From a virus: DNA of 41,775 nucleotides. Below are positions 8,103 to 15,379 of the stretch, piece by piece (position 1 is the stretch's first letter; each line of letters opens with the position of its first letter). Where the stretch lies: positions 1-41,775 of the IMG/VR virus record IMGVR_UViG_3300025646_000099, one strand, 5' to 3'. Below the pieces are notes generated by a model. It worked only from the letters and a program-made list of their open reading frames with translations. It did not search any database and had not been told where the DNA came from. The position numbers and the translations under genes are program-made.

Positions 8103-8109
8103 TAAATTT

Positions 8110-8373
8110 TCAAAAAGTACCCTGATCAAAAGGTATATTTTCAAGGAATTGATCGGGAAGACCGGGTTGAGTTGTTTCAGTTGATGAAGCGGCATTCAAC
8201 ACTTCATCTGGGTTGACAGCAATATATTTTTTTAAAATAGCATCATACATTATAACGTATTTGTCTTTTACACCAGTAACATCAACATCCAAAAGTTCAT
8301 CTAGAGATCTTGCCATATTTACTCCTGCGACTTTAATTTTTTGTTTTGATTTTACCTTTATTTGGTAGGTCAT
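8110..8373 (-). CDS. Small fibre-module protein, 87 aa
   Basis: Residues about 23-60 (LDELLDVDVTGVKDKYVIMY, then DAILKKYIAV) match a module common in phage fibres, of the form L-D-DL-x-DVD...GD-x-LVYD...GKWV. The protein ends QFLENIPFDQGTF, nearly the same end as the 604-aa fibre. The annotated ATG overlaps the stop of the 111-aa gene (ATGA). An internal ATG at 8316 (MARSLDELLD) has a better ribosome site, AGGAG five bases before it, and would drop a basic 19-residue leader. I cannot decide between them. It is probably a small virion protein; its role is unknown. Confidence 0.75.
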   Translation of the reverse strand: MTYQIKVKSKQKIKVAGVNMARSLDELLDVDVTGVKDKYVIMYDAILKKYIAVNPDEVLNAASSTETTQPGLPDQFLENIPFDQGTF

Positions 8374-8705
8374 AAAGATACAGTCTCCTGAACAATTACA
8401 CTTCCTTCTAAAACTTTTGAAATTATTCCTACAGAAGAAGTTAAAAGTAAATCATAGACGCATCTGCCACTTGGCAATGTTGCTGTAACCGCTGGTTGCA
8501 TAGATATTTTTACACTACTATCAGCAACTGTAAGAGTTGTTGAAAAAGTATAGGCAACTCCAGCTGTTGGATGTTTTCTAAGTTTTGCAGTTGCCGTTTG
8601 GTTAGTTAAATTCAATCTAGACTCATCATCAGCACTTAATGTAAATGTTTCTTCAAAATAAGTACCTTTTTGAATAACAAGATTTACTGCACTTACTGCT
8701 GCCAT
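8370..8705 (-). CDS. Small beta-sandwich virion protein, 111 aa
   Basis: The sequence VNLVIQKGTYFEETFTLSAD, then LNLTNQTATAKLRKHP and GRCVYDLLLTSSVG...VLEGSVIV, has the strand order of the immunoglobulin-like or BppU N-terminal-like domains found in many phage structural proteins. In those, a Y-D-L/V strand and an (L/V)EG(S/R)V strand close the sandwich. It has its own late promoter 21 bases upstream and lies directly after gp16, translationally coupled to the 87-aa gene. Probably a small baseplate- or fibre-associated component; this rests on fold resemblance only. Confidence 0.78.
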   Translation of the reverse strand: MAAVSAVNLVIQKGTYFEETFTLSADDESRLNLTNQTATAKLRKHPTAGVAYTFSTTLTVADSSVKISMQPAVTATLPSGRCVYDLLLTSSVGIISKVLEGSVIVQETVSL

Positions 8706-8726
8706 ATTCTTAAGGCTATTTAAAAC

Positions 8727-8733
8727 TATTTAT
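8727..8733 (-). promoter_or_regulatory. Late promoter box ATAAATA
   Basis: AATAAATA on the reverse strand, 21 bases before the 111-aa gene, overlapping the gp16 stop region. It separates the packaging and neck genes from the fibre cassette. Confidence 0.6.
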
Positions 8734-9164
8734 TTTTCTTTTGTGTTTGATTGGTTTTTTAAAAGTTTCGACAGTTCTGCTGTTGAACCAACAAATAAAG
8801 CATTTGTGACATTAGTTGGACCCTTTATTTTCTGATCATCAATATCCTTTAACTTTTTTTGAAGATCTATAAGTTTATCAGTTGCATCAGCAACATTTTT
8901 AATTAGTTGGCCAGCAACTTCATATGCTCTAGGCATTTCACTTTCTTGTGCAAGTTCTAAAATACCATTAAGAGCTTCTTGACCTTTTTCTATGATTGAA
9001 TAAAGATTTCCTCTAGTATACTCGTAGTCTTTTTTCAGATCATCATTTACCGCCGATGCGACTGATTCTACTTTTTGTTCAATAGTTTCAACTTCCCGAG
9101 ATACTATATCTCCCGCAACATTGAAAGCATCGTTGAGATCGTCAAATTTTTTTGTCATTTTCAT
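8730..9164 (-). CDS. 16: Small terminase subunit gp16
   Basis: A 144-aa mostly helical protein in the T4 gene 16 position, after gp15. The central region (DYEYTRGNLYSIIEKGQEAL, then NGILELAQESEMPRAYEVAG and QLIKNVADATDKLIDLQKKL) is the signature I recall for cyanomyovirus gp16, ending with GPTNVTNALFVGSTAELSKL. gp16 forms a ring that recognises concatemeric DNA and stimulates the gp17 packaging motor. T4 gp16 is about 164 aa. A second in-frame ATG lies two codons in (MTKKFDDL). Unlike T4, gene 17 does not follow; fibre genes do. Confidence 0.88.
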   Translation of the reverse strand: MKMTKKFDDLNDAFNVAGDIVSREVETIEQKVESVASAVNDDLKKDYEYTRGNLYSIIEKGQEALNGILELAQESEMPRAYEVAGQLIKNVADATDKLIDLQKKLKDIDDQKIKGPTNVTNALFVGSTAELSKLLKNQSNTKEK

Positions 9165-9173
9165 ATCTATTCA

Positions 9174-10172
9174 TTAGAAAGATCCACTAAATCCAAAATC
9201 ATCACCAAATTCTATTAAAAGTGCATCGGCATTGGTGATAAGTTTAATGTCCGAACCTTTAACGTGATTGGAAGATTTTGTATCTTGATAAGCTCTTTCA
9301 ACTGTTAATTTATTACCAGACTTTAATGCAACTCTAAAGTTTTCTTCACCAATAACAATCACTCCACCTTTTGAAATAGATGATGCATCATCAACTGTAA
9401 TAACAGTGTCTATATTTGTAATATCTTCGGACAAACTAGTTACTATATTATTGGCATAACTCTTCGTTGCCACTGGTTCTGTGGAATATGTAACTTCCCT
9501 CTTAGAAAGAGGTGATTGCTCCCCTCCAATGTAAGAGACGGAAACTTTTTTGATAATGTCTCTGGATGGATCTGTAATTGGACCAAACAAATAAGTCTTT
9601 GCAGTAAATCTTAGAGTATAAATTAATGCCCTTCTTGTTGAAAAATCACCCTCATAATCATCCTGCATTGATATTCCTTCAAGAACCACAGGAATATCTC
9701 TTTTTTCACCTATGGCATCGACAAGATCGACTGTCATTGTATATGCAGGTTGAAAATATGGTATAATTTGCTCTATAATTTGTAGCATATCATCATTCAA
9801 CTTAGTCATAATGCTGAGTTCAAATGACATATTATAAGGAACTGGCATATATGCCTTTCTAGCCTTGGTTGAGTCTGATGCTGATGATGATAAAAATGTT
9901 TGACTAGTTGTAACTTTTCTAGAAGTATCGTAGGTCAACCCATTAAATTCAAATGACATTCTTGGTAATGACATTTGAACTGGCTTATTTAAATCCGCAA
10001 CTTGCTCAAGTCTTGCTAAAAACTTTTGCGTCGGACCATATGCAAGTGGAACTTTTAAAGAACTTACAGTCTGATCGGAATCGTTTGTGTGCTTTATAGT
10101 AATATTATTGAATAAAGAACCAAATGATACAATAGTTCTTCTCAATATCTCGTGATAAAAATACTCAAACAT
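9174..10172 (-). CDS. 15: Tail terminator / sheath stabiliser gp15
   Basis: Residues about 1-215 align by eye with T4 gp15: MFEYFYHEILRR start, LFNNITIKH, VPLAYGPTQKFL, LPRMSFEF, YNMSFELSI, DDMLQIIEQIIPYFQP and RRALIYTLRF. gp15 caps the tail tube and sheath and binds the neck. At 332 aa it is longer than T4 gp15 (about 272). The extra C-terminal part (about residues 247-314) is a module, TVITVDDASSISKGG...IGEENFRV...LTVERAY, also present in the 4181-aa and 834-aa proteins. It has a late promoter 22 bases upstream. Confidence 0.93.
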   Translation of the reverse strand: MFEYFYHEILRRTIVSFGSLFNNITIKHTNDSDQTVSSLKVPLAYGPTQKFLARLEQVADLNKPVQMSLPRMSFEFNGLTYDTSRKVTTSQTFLSSSASDSTKARKAYMPVPYNMSFELSIMTKLNDDMLQIIEQIIPYFQPAYTMTVDLVDAIGEKRDIPVVLEGISMQDDYEGDFSTRRALIYTLRFTAKTYLFGPITDPSRDIIKKVSVSYIGGEQSPLSKREVTYSTEPVATKSYANNIVTSLSEDITNIDTVITVDDASSISKGGVIVIGEENFRVALKSGNKLTVERAYQDTKSSNHVKGSDIKLITNADALLIEFGDDFGFSGSF

Positions 10173-10194
10173 TTGTCAGGAAAGTGTGATATAT

Positions 10195-10201
10195 TATTTA
10201 T
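10195..10201 (-). promoter_or_regulatory. Late promoter box ATAAATA
   Basis: CATAAATA on the reverse strand, 22 bases before gp15, overlapping the gp14 stop region. Confidence 0.6.
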
Positions 10202-11580
10202 GGACTTCCAAAAGGATTTGTTTCTGTAAAATCTATGATATTATCTGCTTCAGATTCTATGACATCGTTCTCAGCATATGTATCAGTTGTATTATATTCA
10301 TTAATATGCCTAATCTTATATGATGCACTTGATGCAGTTCCAACCAATATATCACCACGAACAAAAGAACCGGCAATATTAGATACTTTAAGAATATTTG
10401 TAGTAGAATTCCACTCTCTGACAATAGCGGTAGTTCCACTAACACTACCAGTCACAGTTTCGTTATAAATGTATGTCCCTATTCCTGATGAATATGGTGA
10501 AGAAATTGTTATTGTTGGTGCTATTGTATAACCAAGACCAGCATTTGTAATGTATATTGCTGTTACTATTCCGGAATTATTGATATATGCAGTTGCTGTT
10601 GCAGTCACTCCAGCCCCCGGAGCACCACTGAAAGTTACTGATGGCGAAACTTCATACCCAGACCCACCATTTGTCACACTAACTGTTCCAACAACTCCAT
10701 TACCTATAACTGAAGTTGCTGCAGCCCCAGAACCACCACCACCAATAAAAGCAACTGATGGGGGTGTTGTATATCCATATCCGGTATTAATTATTTCTAC
10801 ACCCTGAACTTTATAATTTTCGGTATTTCCATTACAATCTACAAGCCCACCAATCAGTGTTGCAATTCCAACAGCAGTTAATCCTCCAGAAGGTGCTGAT
10901 GAAAAAGCAACTCTTGGTGTCGAAGTATATCCATTTCCCCTATTTGAAATGGATACAAATCTAACACCACTATTCACTATTGCGGAAGTTGCTGATGCAG
11001 TTACTCCTGCACCAACTAGAGTTAGTGATTGTATGTAACCAATATCTTTTATGTTATCATCGATTTCTTCAATACTTGTATCAATAACTTCATCTTCATA
11101 TCTAAAGAGCTCACATCTCAACTCATAAACATAAGTTTTCTGAAGTTGGTAAAATGGCTTTTCATGCTCAACAAATTTAATCTCAAATAATCTATCTCCA
11201 AGAGGAAAATATATCAAATCACCTTCCTTTGGTCTAGAAGACAAATTAATATTTGATAAATTTTTTGTAAGAGGTGCGATATAGGTATCAAATCTTTCTT
11301 TTGAAACTATCAGATTTAAATCATTTAACGGTTGCACACCAAATTTAGAAAGAATAGTTCCCTGACCCTCATATCCATCATAGGTGTCAACATATGCTTC
11401 AAGTGGGTATGCGTTATTAAACTCCGACTCTATTACTTCTTTAATTATTGTTTTTTCTGTTACATATCTTCTTGGAATATAATACACCTCAACTCCGTAC
11501 ATTCGAAGTTGTTCATTTATTAAATCTTGTATTAATCCTTGCTCTGATGCAGATCCTTGAAGAAAAAATGGATTTAACAT
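10198..11580 (-). CDS. 14: Neck protein gp14 with inserted modules
   Basis: Residues about 1-175 match T4 gp14: QLRMYGVEVYYIPRRYV, AYVDTYDGYEGQG, LSKFGVQPLNDLNL, PKEGDLIYFPLGDRLFEI and KPFYQLQKTYVYEL. gp14 forms the head-tail neck with gp13. The protein is 460 aa against about 256 in T4. The excess is an insertion (about 183-420) of four GxGY modules (GNGYTSTPRVAF, GYGYTTPPSVAF, GSGYEVSPSVTF, GLGYTIAPTITI) followed by one SGTTAIV...FVRGDILVG module. The T4-like acidic tail (YAENDVIESEADNIIDF...NPFGSP) resumes after it. It starts 2 bases after the gp13 stop. Confidence 0.93.
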   Translation of the reverse strand: MLNPFFLQGSASEQGLIQDLINEQLRMYGVEVYYIPRRYVTEKTIIKEVIESEFNNAYPLEAYVDTYDGYEGQGTILSKFGVQPLNDLNLIVSKERFDTYIAPLTKNLSNINLSSRPKEGDLIYFPLGDRLFEIKFVEHEKPFYQLQKTYVYELRCELFRYEDEVIDTSIEEIDDNIKDIGYIQSLTLVGAGVTASATSAIVNSGVRFVSISNRGNGYTSTPRVAFSSAPSGGLTAVGIATLIGGLVDCNGNTENYKVQGVEIINTGYGYTTPPSVAFIGGGGSGAAATSVIGNGVVGTVSVTNGGSGYEVSPSVTFSGAPGAGVTATATAYINNSGIVTAIYITNAGLGYTIAPTITISSPYSSGIGTYIYNETVTGSVSGTTAIVREWNSTTNILKVSNIAGSFVRGDILVGTASSASYKIRHINEYNTTDTYAENDVIESEADNIIDFTETNPFGSP

Positions 11581-11582
11581 AA

Positions 11583-12422
11583 TTATCCAATCATATCTAA
11601 TGGTGGAAGTTCATATGTATTTGACATTTTTTCCATAATTATTTCCATTTCTTTCTGAGCATCATCATAAATTTGTCTCCCATTGAGTTCTATTCCACCG
11701 GGAAGTTTTACTCCCTGAAACTTAATGAGATTCTGTCCCCACTGCTTTTTAATGAGAGTGGTGAGATACATTTTTAAAAATGAATCGTTCCAAACTTTAG
11801 AATAATCATTTGGATCTAAAGTTCTGTAGCAATCAATGATAAGATATGTTCCTGCCGTTACGGATCCCCAATCAATATCTAAATATAATCTGTCTTGTCT
11901 TTTATTAAATCTAATTTGTTTTTGTGTGGTAAGTAAAAACTCAATGTCTTCCAAATAAGTTTTTACCATAGCATATGTTAATAGTTCTGTAGAACCCCAA
12001 TAGTAGATATCATTCAAGAATAATTGATATTTTACACTAAACATATTATTTGTAATCGTATTCGTTCCATCAAAATGGAATATTTTATTCACTCCAATAA
12101 CAGAAGGTGGTATTTGCAAATAATTTCCACCTTCATAGAAATTAAATTGAGTTGTAGAACCGACATTATGATTTACTGTTATGGTGCTGATACCAACTCC
12201 GGAAGTTGGTTGTGCTCTACCTCTATTAATATCGTCTTCAGTAATTTGATACTTTAAAAATGTTGGATATACTCCATCAAAATGTCTTTCTTGAAAAAAT
12301 TGGATAGCATCATCAACCAAATCTTCAATTTGCTCATCCGCAACATTGATTTCTAATACTGGCGCTCCAAGTTTTCTCTTACAATAATCAATCAATTCTT
12401 GTCTAGAAGATGGTTGTGCCAT
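11583..12422 (-). CDS. 13: Neck protein gp13
   Basis: A 279-aa protein (T4 gp13 about 309). Start SRQELIDYCKRKLGAPVLEI matches T4 'ELKDVILRRLGAPII'. EQIEDLVDDAIQFFQERHFDG matches '[21 protein letters not shown]', and near the end QWGQNLIKFQGVKLPGGIEL, NGRQIYDDAQKEME and a final PPLDMIG match T4. gp13 with gp14 completes filled heads for tail attachment. It is compact, without the inserted modules seen in gp14 and gp15. A late promoter lies 21 bases upstream. Confidence 0.94.
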   Translation of the reverse strand: MAQPSSRQELIDYCKRKLGAPVLEINVADEQIEDLVDDAIQFFQERHFDGVYPTFLKYQITEDDINRGRAQPTSGVGISTITVNHNVGSTTQFNFYEGGNYLQIPPSVIGVNKIFHFDGTNTITNNMFSVKYQLFLNDIYYWGSTELLTYAMVKTYLEDIEFLLTTQKQIRFNKRQDRLYLDIDWGSVTAGTYLIIDCYRTLDPNDYSKVWNDSFLKMYLTTLIKKQWGQNLIKFQGVKLPGGIELNGRQIYDDAQKEMEIIMEKMSNTYELPPLDMIG

Positions 12423-12443
12423 TTATCCAATTACCCCTTCAGG

Positions 12444-12450
12444 TATTTAT
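12444..12450 (-). promoter_or_regulatory. Late promoter box ATAAATA
   Basis: CATAAATA on the reverse strand, 21 bases before gp13. It should drive the gp13-gp14 pair. Confidence 0.6.
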
Positions 12451-12466
12451 GATGTTTGAATTATTG

Positions 12467-12631
12467 CTAGAACTTTGATACAACTTCTTGTTGTTTCAAA
12501 TATAATTTAATATAAGATTTTGTGTAGTTCTTAAGAACTTCAATATCATCTATACTATCTATATCTCTAGAAAGTTTTTCATATTCAAACATTTTATTCA
12601 TGTCTTCTAAAATAATTTTACTAGGATCCAT
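12467..12631 (-). CDS. Small helical protein, 54 aa
   Basis: An ORF of 54 codons plus stop. It starts MDPSKIILEDMNKMFEYEKL and continues SRDID, VLKNYTKSYIKLYLKQQEVV, ending SKF. It is predicted to be all-helical and highly charged. It overlaps the end of the 76-aa gene by 11 bases and has GAGG about 10 bases before the ATG. A protein with the MDP...MNKMFEYEKLSRDID start is familiar to me from the equivalent cyanomyovirus position just upstream of gene 13. Function unknown; possibly an assembly factor because it sits between tail and neck genes. Confidence 0.75.
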   Translation of the reverse strand: MDPSKIILEDMNKMFEYEKLSRDIDSIDDIEVLKNYTKSYIKLYLKQQEVVSKF

Positions 12632-12851
12632 TTGCAAAATTCCTCAACAACGTTTTAATTTCATTCAAATCATTTTTTATACTTTCAACATCAGACTCCA
12701 AGTTTTTTATCTTGTTAACATCATTCTCTTTTGATTTTCTCAAATTAATATAATTTTGATATTCAGATAAGTTGGTATTTATTACCGCTTTAGTTGATTC
12801 ATCTCTAAGTAAATTTGAGTGCCCTTCTACTTTAGAATAATTCATAATCAT
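12621..12851 (-). CDS. Small coiled-coil protein, 76 aa
   Basis: The sequence MIMNYSKVEGHSNLLRDEST, then NTNLSEYQNYINLRKSKEND, ends in a coiled coil (about residues 45-72, heptads with Ile/Leu in VNKIKNLESDVESIKNDLNE). The ATG overlaps the TGA of the 834-aa gene (ATGA), so translation is coupled; a second ATG two codons in is also possible. The N-terminal KVEGHSNLxRD motif is one I associate with small conserved proteins of T4-like cyanophages, where it is uncharacterised. Confidence 0.78.
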   Translation of the reverse strand: MIMNYSKVEGHSNLLRDESTKAVINTNLSEYQNYINLRKSKENDVNKIKNLESDVESIKNDLNEIKTLLRNFANGS

Positions 12852-15352
12852 GCAAGAGCAATAACTCTAAGATCTTTTAATTTTGGTGGATAAGCTTGAT
12901 TTGTGGAAGATCCGACAAGTTTAATGCTGAAGTATCTAAATGGTGGTAAGTTATCTACAGTAAACTCATAATCTTTAAATAGACTTGGTTCTTCCAAACT
13001 CGATAGTACATCAGTTTTTGGAACAAACGCGTCAGAGGTTCCATCATTAAGAGATGGATTGATAGTCTGTCCAAGATTATTTAAGTTTGCAAATCCTGGG
13101 AATGGATAATAAATGGGATCTTCGTTTGGATCATTTTGAATAGAATAAAGAGATCTAAGATCATTAAACTCATTGATATATGCAGAAACAATTATCTTAA
13201 TTGATGTTGAAGGAACTTCTAACTGAATAGAATTGGTTGCATACACAAAAGATGACGGATCCTGTTCAAGAGTTGCTACTCTATTATCTGTCGTATAGTT
13301 TGAAATTGCATTATTAATTCTATTGGAAACTAAAACCATACTTACTCTATCAAGATCAACAACTGGAGAAACAAATGCATTTGTTGAACTAAAATCTAAA
13401 GATAATGTAAGTGATTTTTTTCCAGGAAGAGTTGTCAGTCTAGTATCTTCATTAACTTTGGAACAAATTAATCTTGGAGAATTGAAATAATTATTTGCAT
13501 CTAATGAAATATTTTCAAATCCATTATCTGAGAAAGAAATTTCAGATCCATCAACACTTGTTCCATCAACTGTTCTTACTCTGGAAGAAATATTTGTAGA
13601 GTTTAATACAAGTTTTTGTACATTGGGTCTCAAAATTTCAAACTGAATGTTTTGTGTTGCATTAATATTATTTCCACCAGTTGACTTTGTTTCATTAATA
13701 AACAATTGTGGGAATGAAGATCCAGACCCACGATTAACCTGACCTAATGGCAATGGATCTGTTTTTCCTGCTTGAGTTGTGTCTATTTTTATGTTGTAGT
13801 AATCTAAATCAATTGCATCGGAAACTGTTGCATCTTGAAAAGTATGTTCTGCGTTAATCCTTCTTAAGGAAATACCATTCAATTCATACTTCTGTACAGG
13901 AGTTCCTACAGAATAACTAAATGATTTTGTTTGATCAATTTGTCTTGTAATTCCAGTAAAAGATGTTGCTGTAGTTCCTTCATAAGCAATAATTTCATCA
14001 CCAATTTTTAAATATCCGGGATTTGTATTTCCAACTCCAACATTTTCAAAGGTTCCAAAGTTGGTAGTATCATCAACAAAAATAGTTCCATTCGATGATG
14101 CTGCATATTCACTAGTTAATCTTGTTTGTCTGACATCAGAAACAACATTTGAGATTATCAGTGCATTTTCTTCGGCATACATTCCATGATTTTTATGGTT
14201 TACTTTAACATGCAAACCATCAGATACAACTTGTATTCCATCAGTTGGAATAATTACATTTCCACCAATTGATGCATTTAAGTCGGTTGTTATTCCAGAA
14301 CTATTGATATATTGTACAGTTTTGCCTACACCGGCAGAAAATTCTCCTTGTACATTGTCTAAGATTAACTGGTTAATTCCATAAATGTTAGAAACAGATA
14401 ATTGTAAATTTCTGCCTAAGGAATTTGTTCCCACTTGAGAAACTGTTAAAACATCTCCAATTTGATATCCAGTTCCTCCATAGTTAATTGTTGCTGCGAC
14501 TGCAACTCCATTTGAAATTGTTATATCTGCAGTTGCATTTAATCCGTTGCCAGTTTGATTTGTTAAAGAAACAGAATTGTGAACAAAACTTCCCGATGAT
14601 GGTGTATAACCTATGCCAGCATTGAGGATGTCCAATGTTCCTATTGCAGATCCTGCTGATCCGACATAGTTACCAGATCCATTGGTGCCTTGTTGCACAA
14701 TAGTATTTCCAAGAACTAAACCAGAATCTTGTACCGTTGTACCAAGTCCAACTCTAATAACTTTAGAGGTCATTTCTAAAGCATTGGGAATTAAAGTCGC
14801 TATTTGTTGATTTCCTAAACTTAATTCTGGACTATAAAAATTAATATTACCAGATGGTTGAGTAAAATTAGCTCTATAAAGAGTAAATTTTAAATCTTCA
14901 TATGGACTTTCATTCCACGTTGAATTATTTTGTGACTTAAATAATCCCCCAGTCAATGGTTGTTTTGTTACAACTACTTGTTTTGATTCTGGTCCGTTTG
15001 CAAATACAGAATCAAACTCTCCCAGTTTAGAAGTCCAAATATAATATTTGTCAGAATTGGTTAAAATAGTTAAACAATGAAATACTCCTCCAGTAAGATA
15101 AACGGGAGAGTCAAAAGTTACCCTAGTAGCAACAGAACCATCTGTAGATGTTGAGATATTTTGTGGGTCTAATACAACTTCACTAAAAGGATAAACTTCA
15201 TCTGTTGGTAGGCCCAATCTCATAGGCCTCAATTGTATAGTGACCGGTAACTCTGGATCATAATCATAAAAATACAAATCTACAGAAGTTACAAATATGC
15301 CACTACTAGGCTCTACATAAAATGACTGGGCTAAAGGATCTACGAGTTTCAT
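12848..15352 (-). CDS. Large virion protein (DPLAQSF type), 834 aa
   Basis: The N-terminus is the characteristic phage motif VDPLAQSFYVEPSSGIFVTS, followed by VDLYFYDYDPELPVTIQLRP and YPFSEVVLDPQNI, a beta-sandwich found on tail-associated proteins of marine myoviruses. Inside are GxGY-type modules (LNAGIGYTPSSG near 237, NYGGTGYQIGDVLTV near 295) and, at about 426-471, the VDDTTNF...LKIGDEIIAYEG module shared with gp15 and the gp7-like protein. The C-terminal part contains strand-rich RLTTLPGKKSLTLSLDFSST and ends YFSIKLVGSS...LRVIALA. It occupies the T4 11/12/wac interval without visible homology to those genes. Probably a baseplate-rim or fibre component. A late promoter lies 19 bases upstream. 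Confidence 0.8.
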   Translation of the reverse strand: MKLVDPLAQSFYVEPSSGIFVTSVDLYFYDYDPELPVTIQLRPMRLGLPTDEVYPFSEVVLDPQNISTSTDGSVATRVTFDSPVYLTGGVFHCLTILTNSDKYYIWTSKLGEFDSVFANGPESKQVVVTKQPLTGGLFKSQNNSTWNESPYEDLKFTLYRANFTQPSGNINFYSPELSLGNQQIATLIPNALEMTSKVIRVGLGTTVQDSGLVLGNTIVQQGTNGSGNYVGSAGSAIGTLDILNAGIGYTPSSGSFVHNSVSLTNQTGNGLNATADITISNGVAVAATINYGGTGYQIGDVLTVSQVGTNSLGRNLQLSVSNIYGINQLILDNVQGEFSAGVGKTVQYINSSGITTDLNASIGGNVIIPTDGIQVVSDGLHVKVNHKNHGMYAEENALIISNVVSDVRQTRLTSEYAASSNGTIFVDDTTNFGTFENVGVGNTNPGYLKIGDEIIAYEGTTATSFTGITRQIDQTKSFSYSVGTPVQKYELNGISLRRINAEHTFQDATVSDAIDLDYYNIKIDTTQAGKTDPLPLGQVNRGSGSSFPQLFINETKSTGGNNINATQNIQFEILRPNVQKLVLNSTNISSRVRTVDGTSVDGSEISFSDNGFENISLDANNYFNSPRLICSKVNEDTRLTTLPGKKSLTLSLDFSSTNAFVSPVVDLDRVSMVLVSNRINNAISNYTTDNRVATLEQDPSSFVYATNSIQLEVPSTSIKIIVSAYINEFNDLRSLYSIQNDPNEDPIYYPFPGFANLNNLGQTINPSLNDGTSDAFVPKTDVLSSLEEPSLFKDYEFTVDNLPPFRYFSIKLVGSSTNQAYPPKLKDLRVIALA

Positions 15353-15371
15353 TTTTTATGGTTTTATTGAC

Positions 15372-15378
15372 TATTTAT
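15372..15378 (-). promoter_or_regulatory. Late promoter box ATAAATA
   Basis: AATAAATA on the reverse strand, 19 bases before the 834-aa gene, in the short gap after the 1778-aa gene. Confidence 0.6.
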
Positions 15379-15379
15379 T

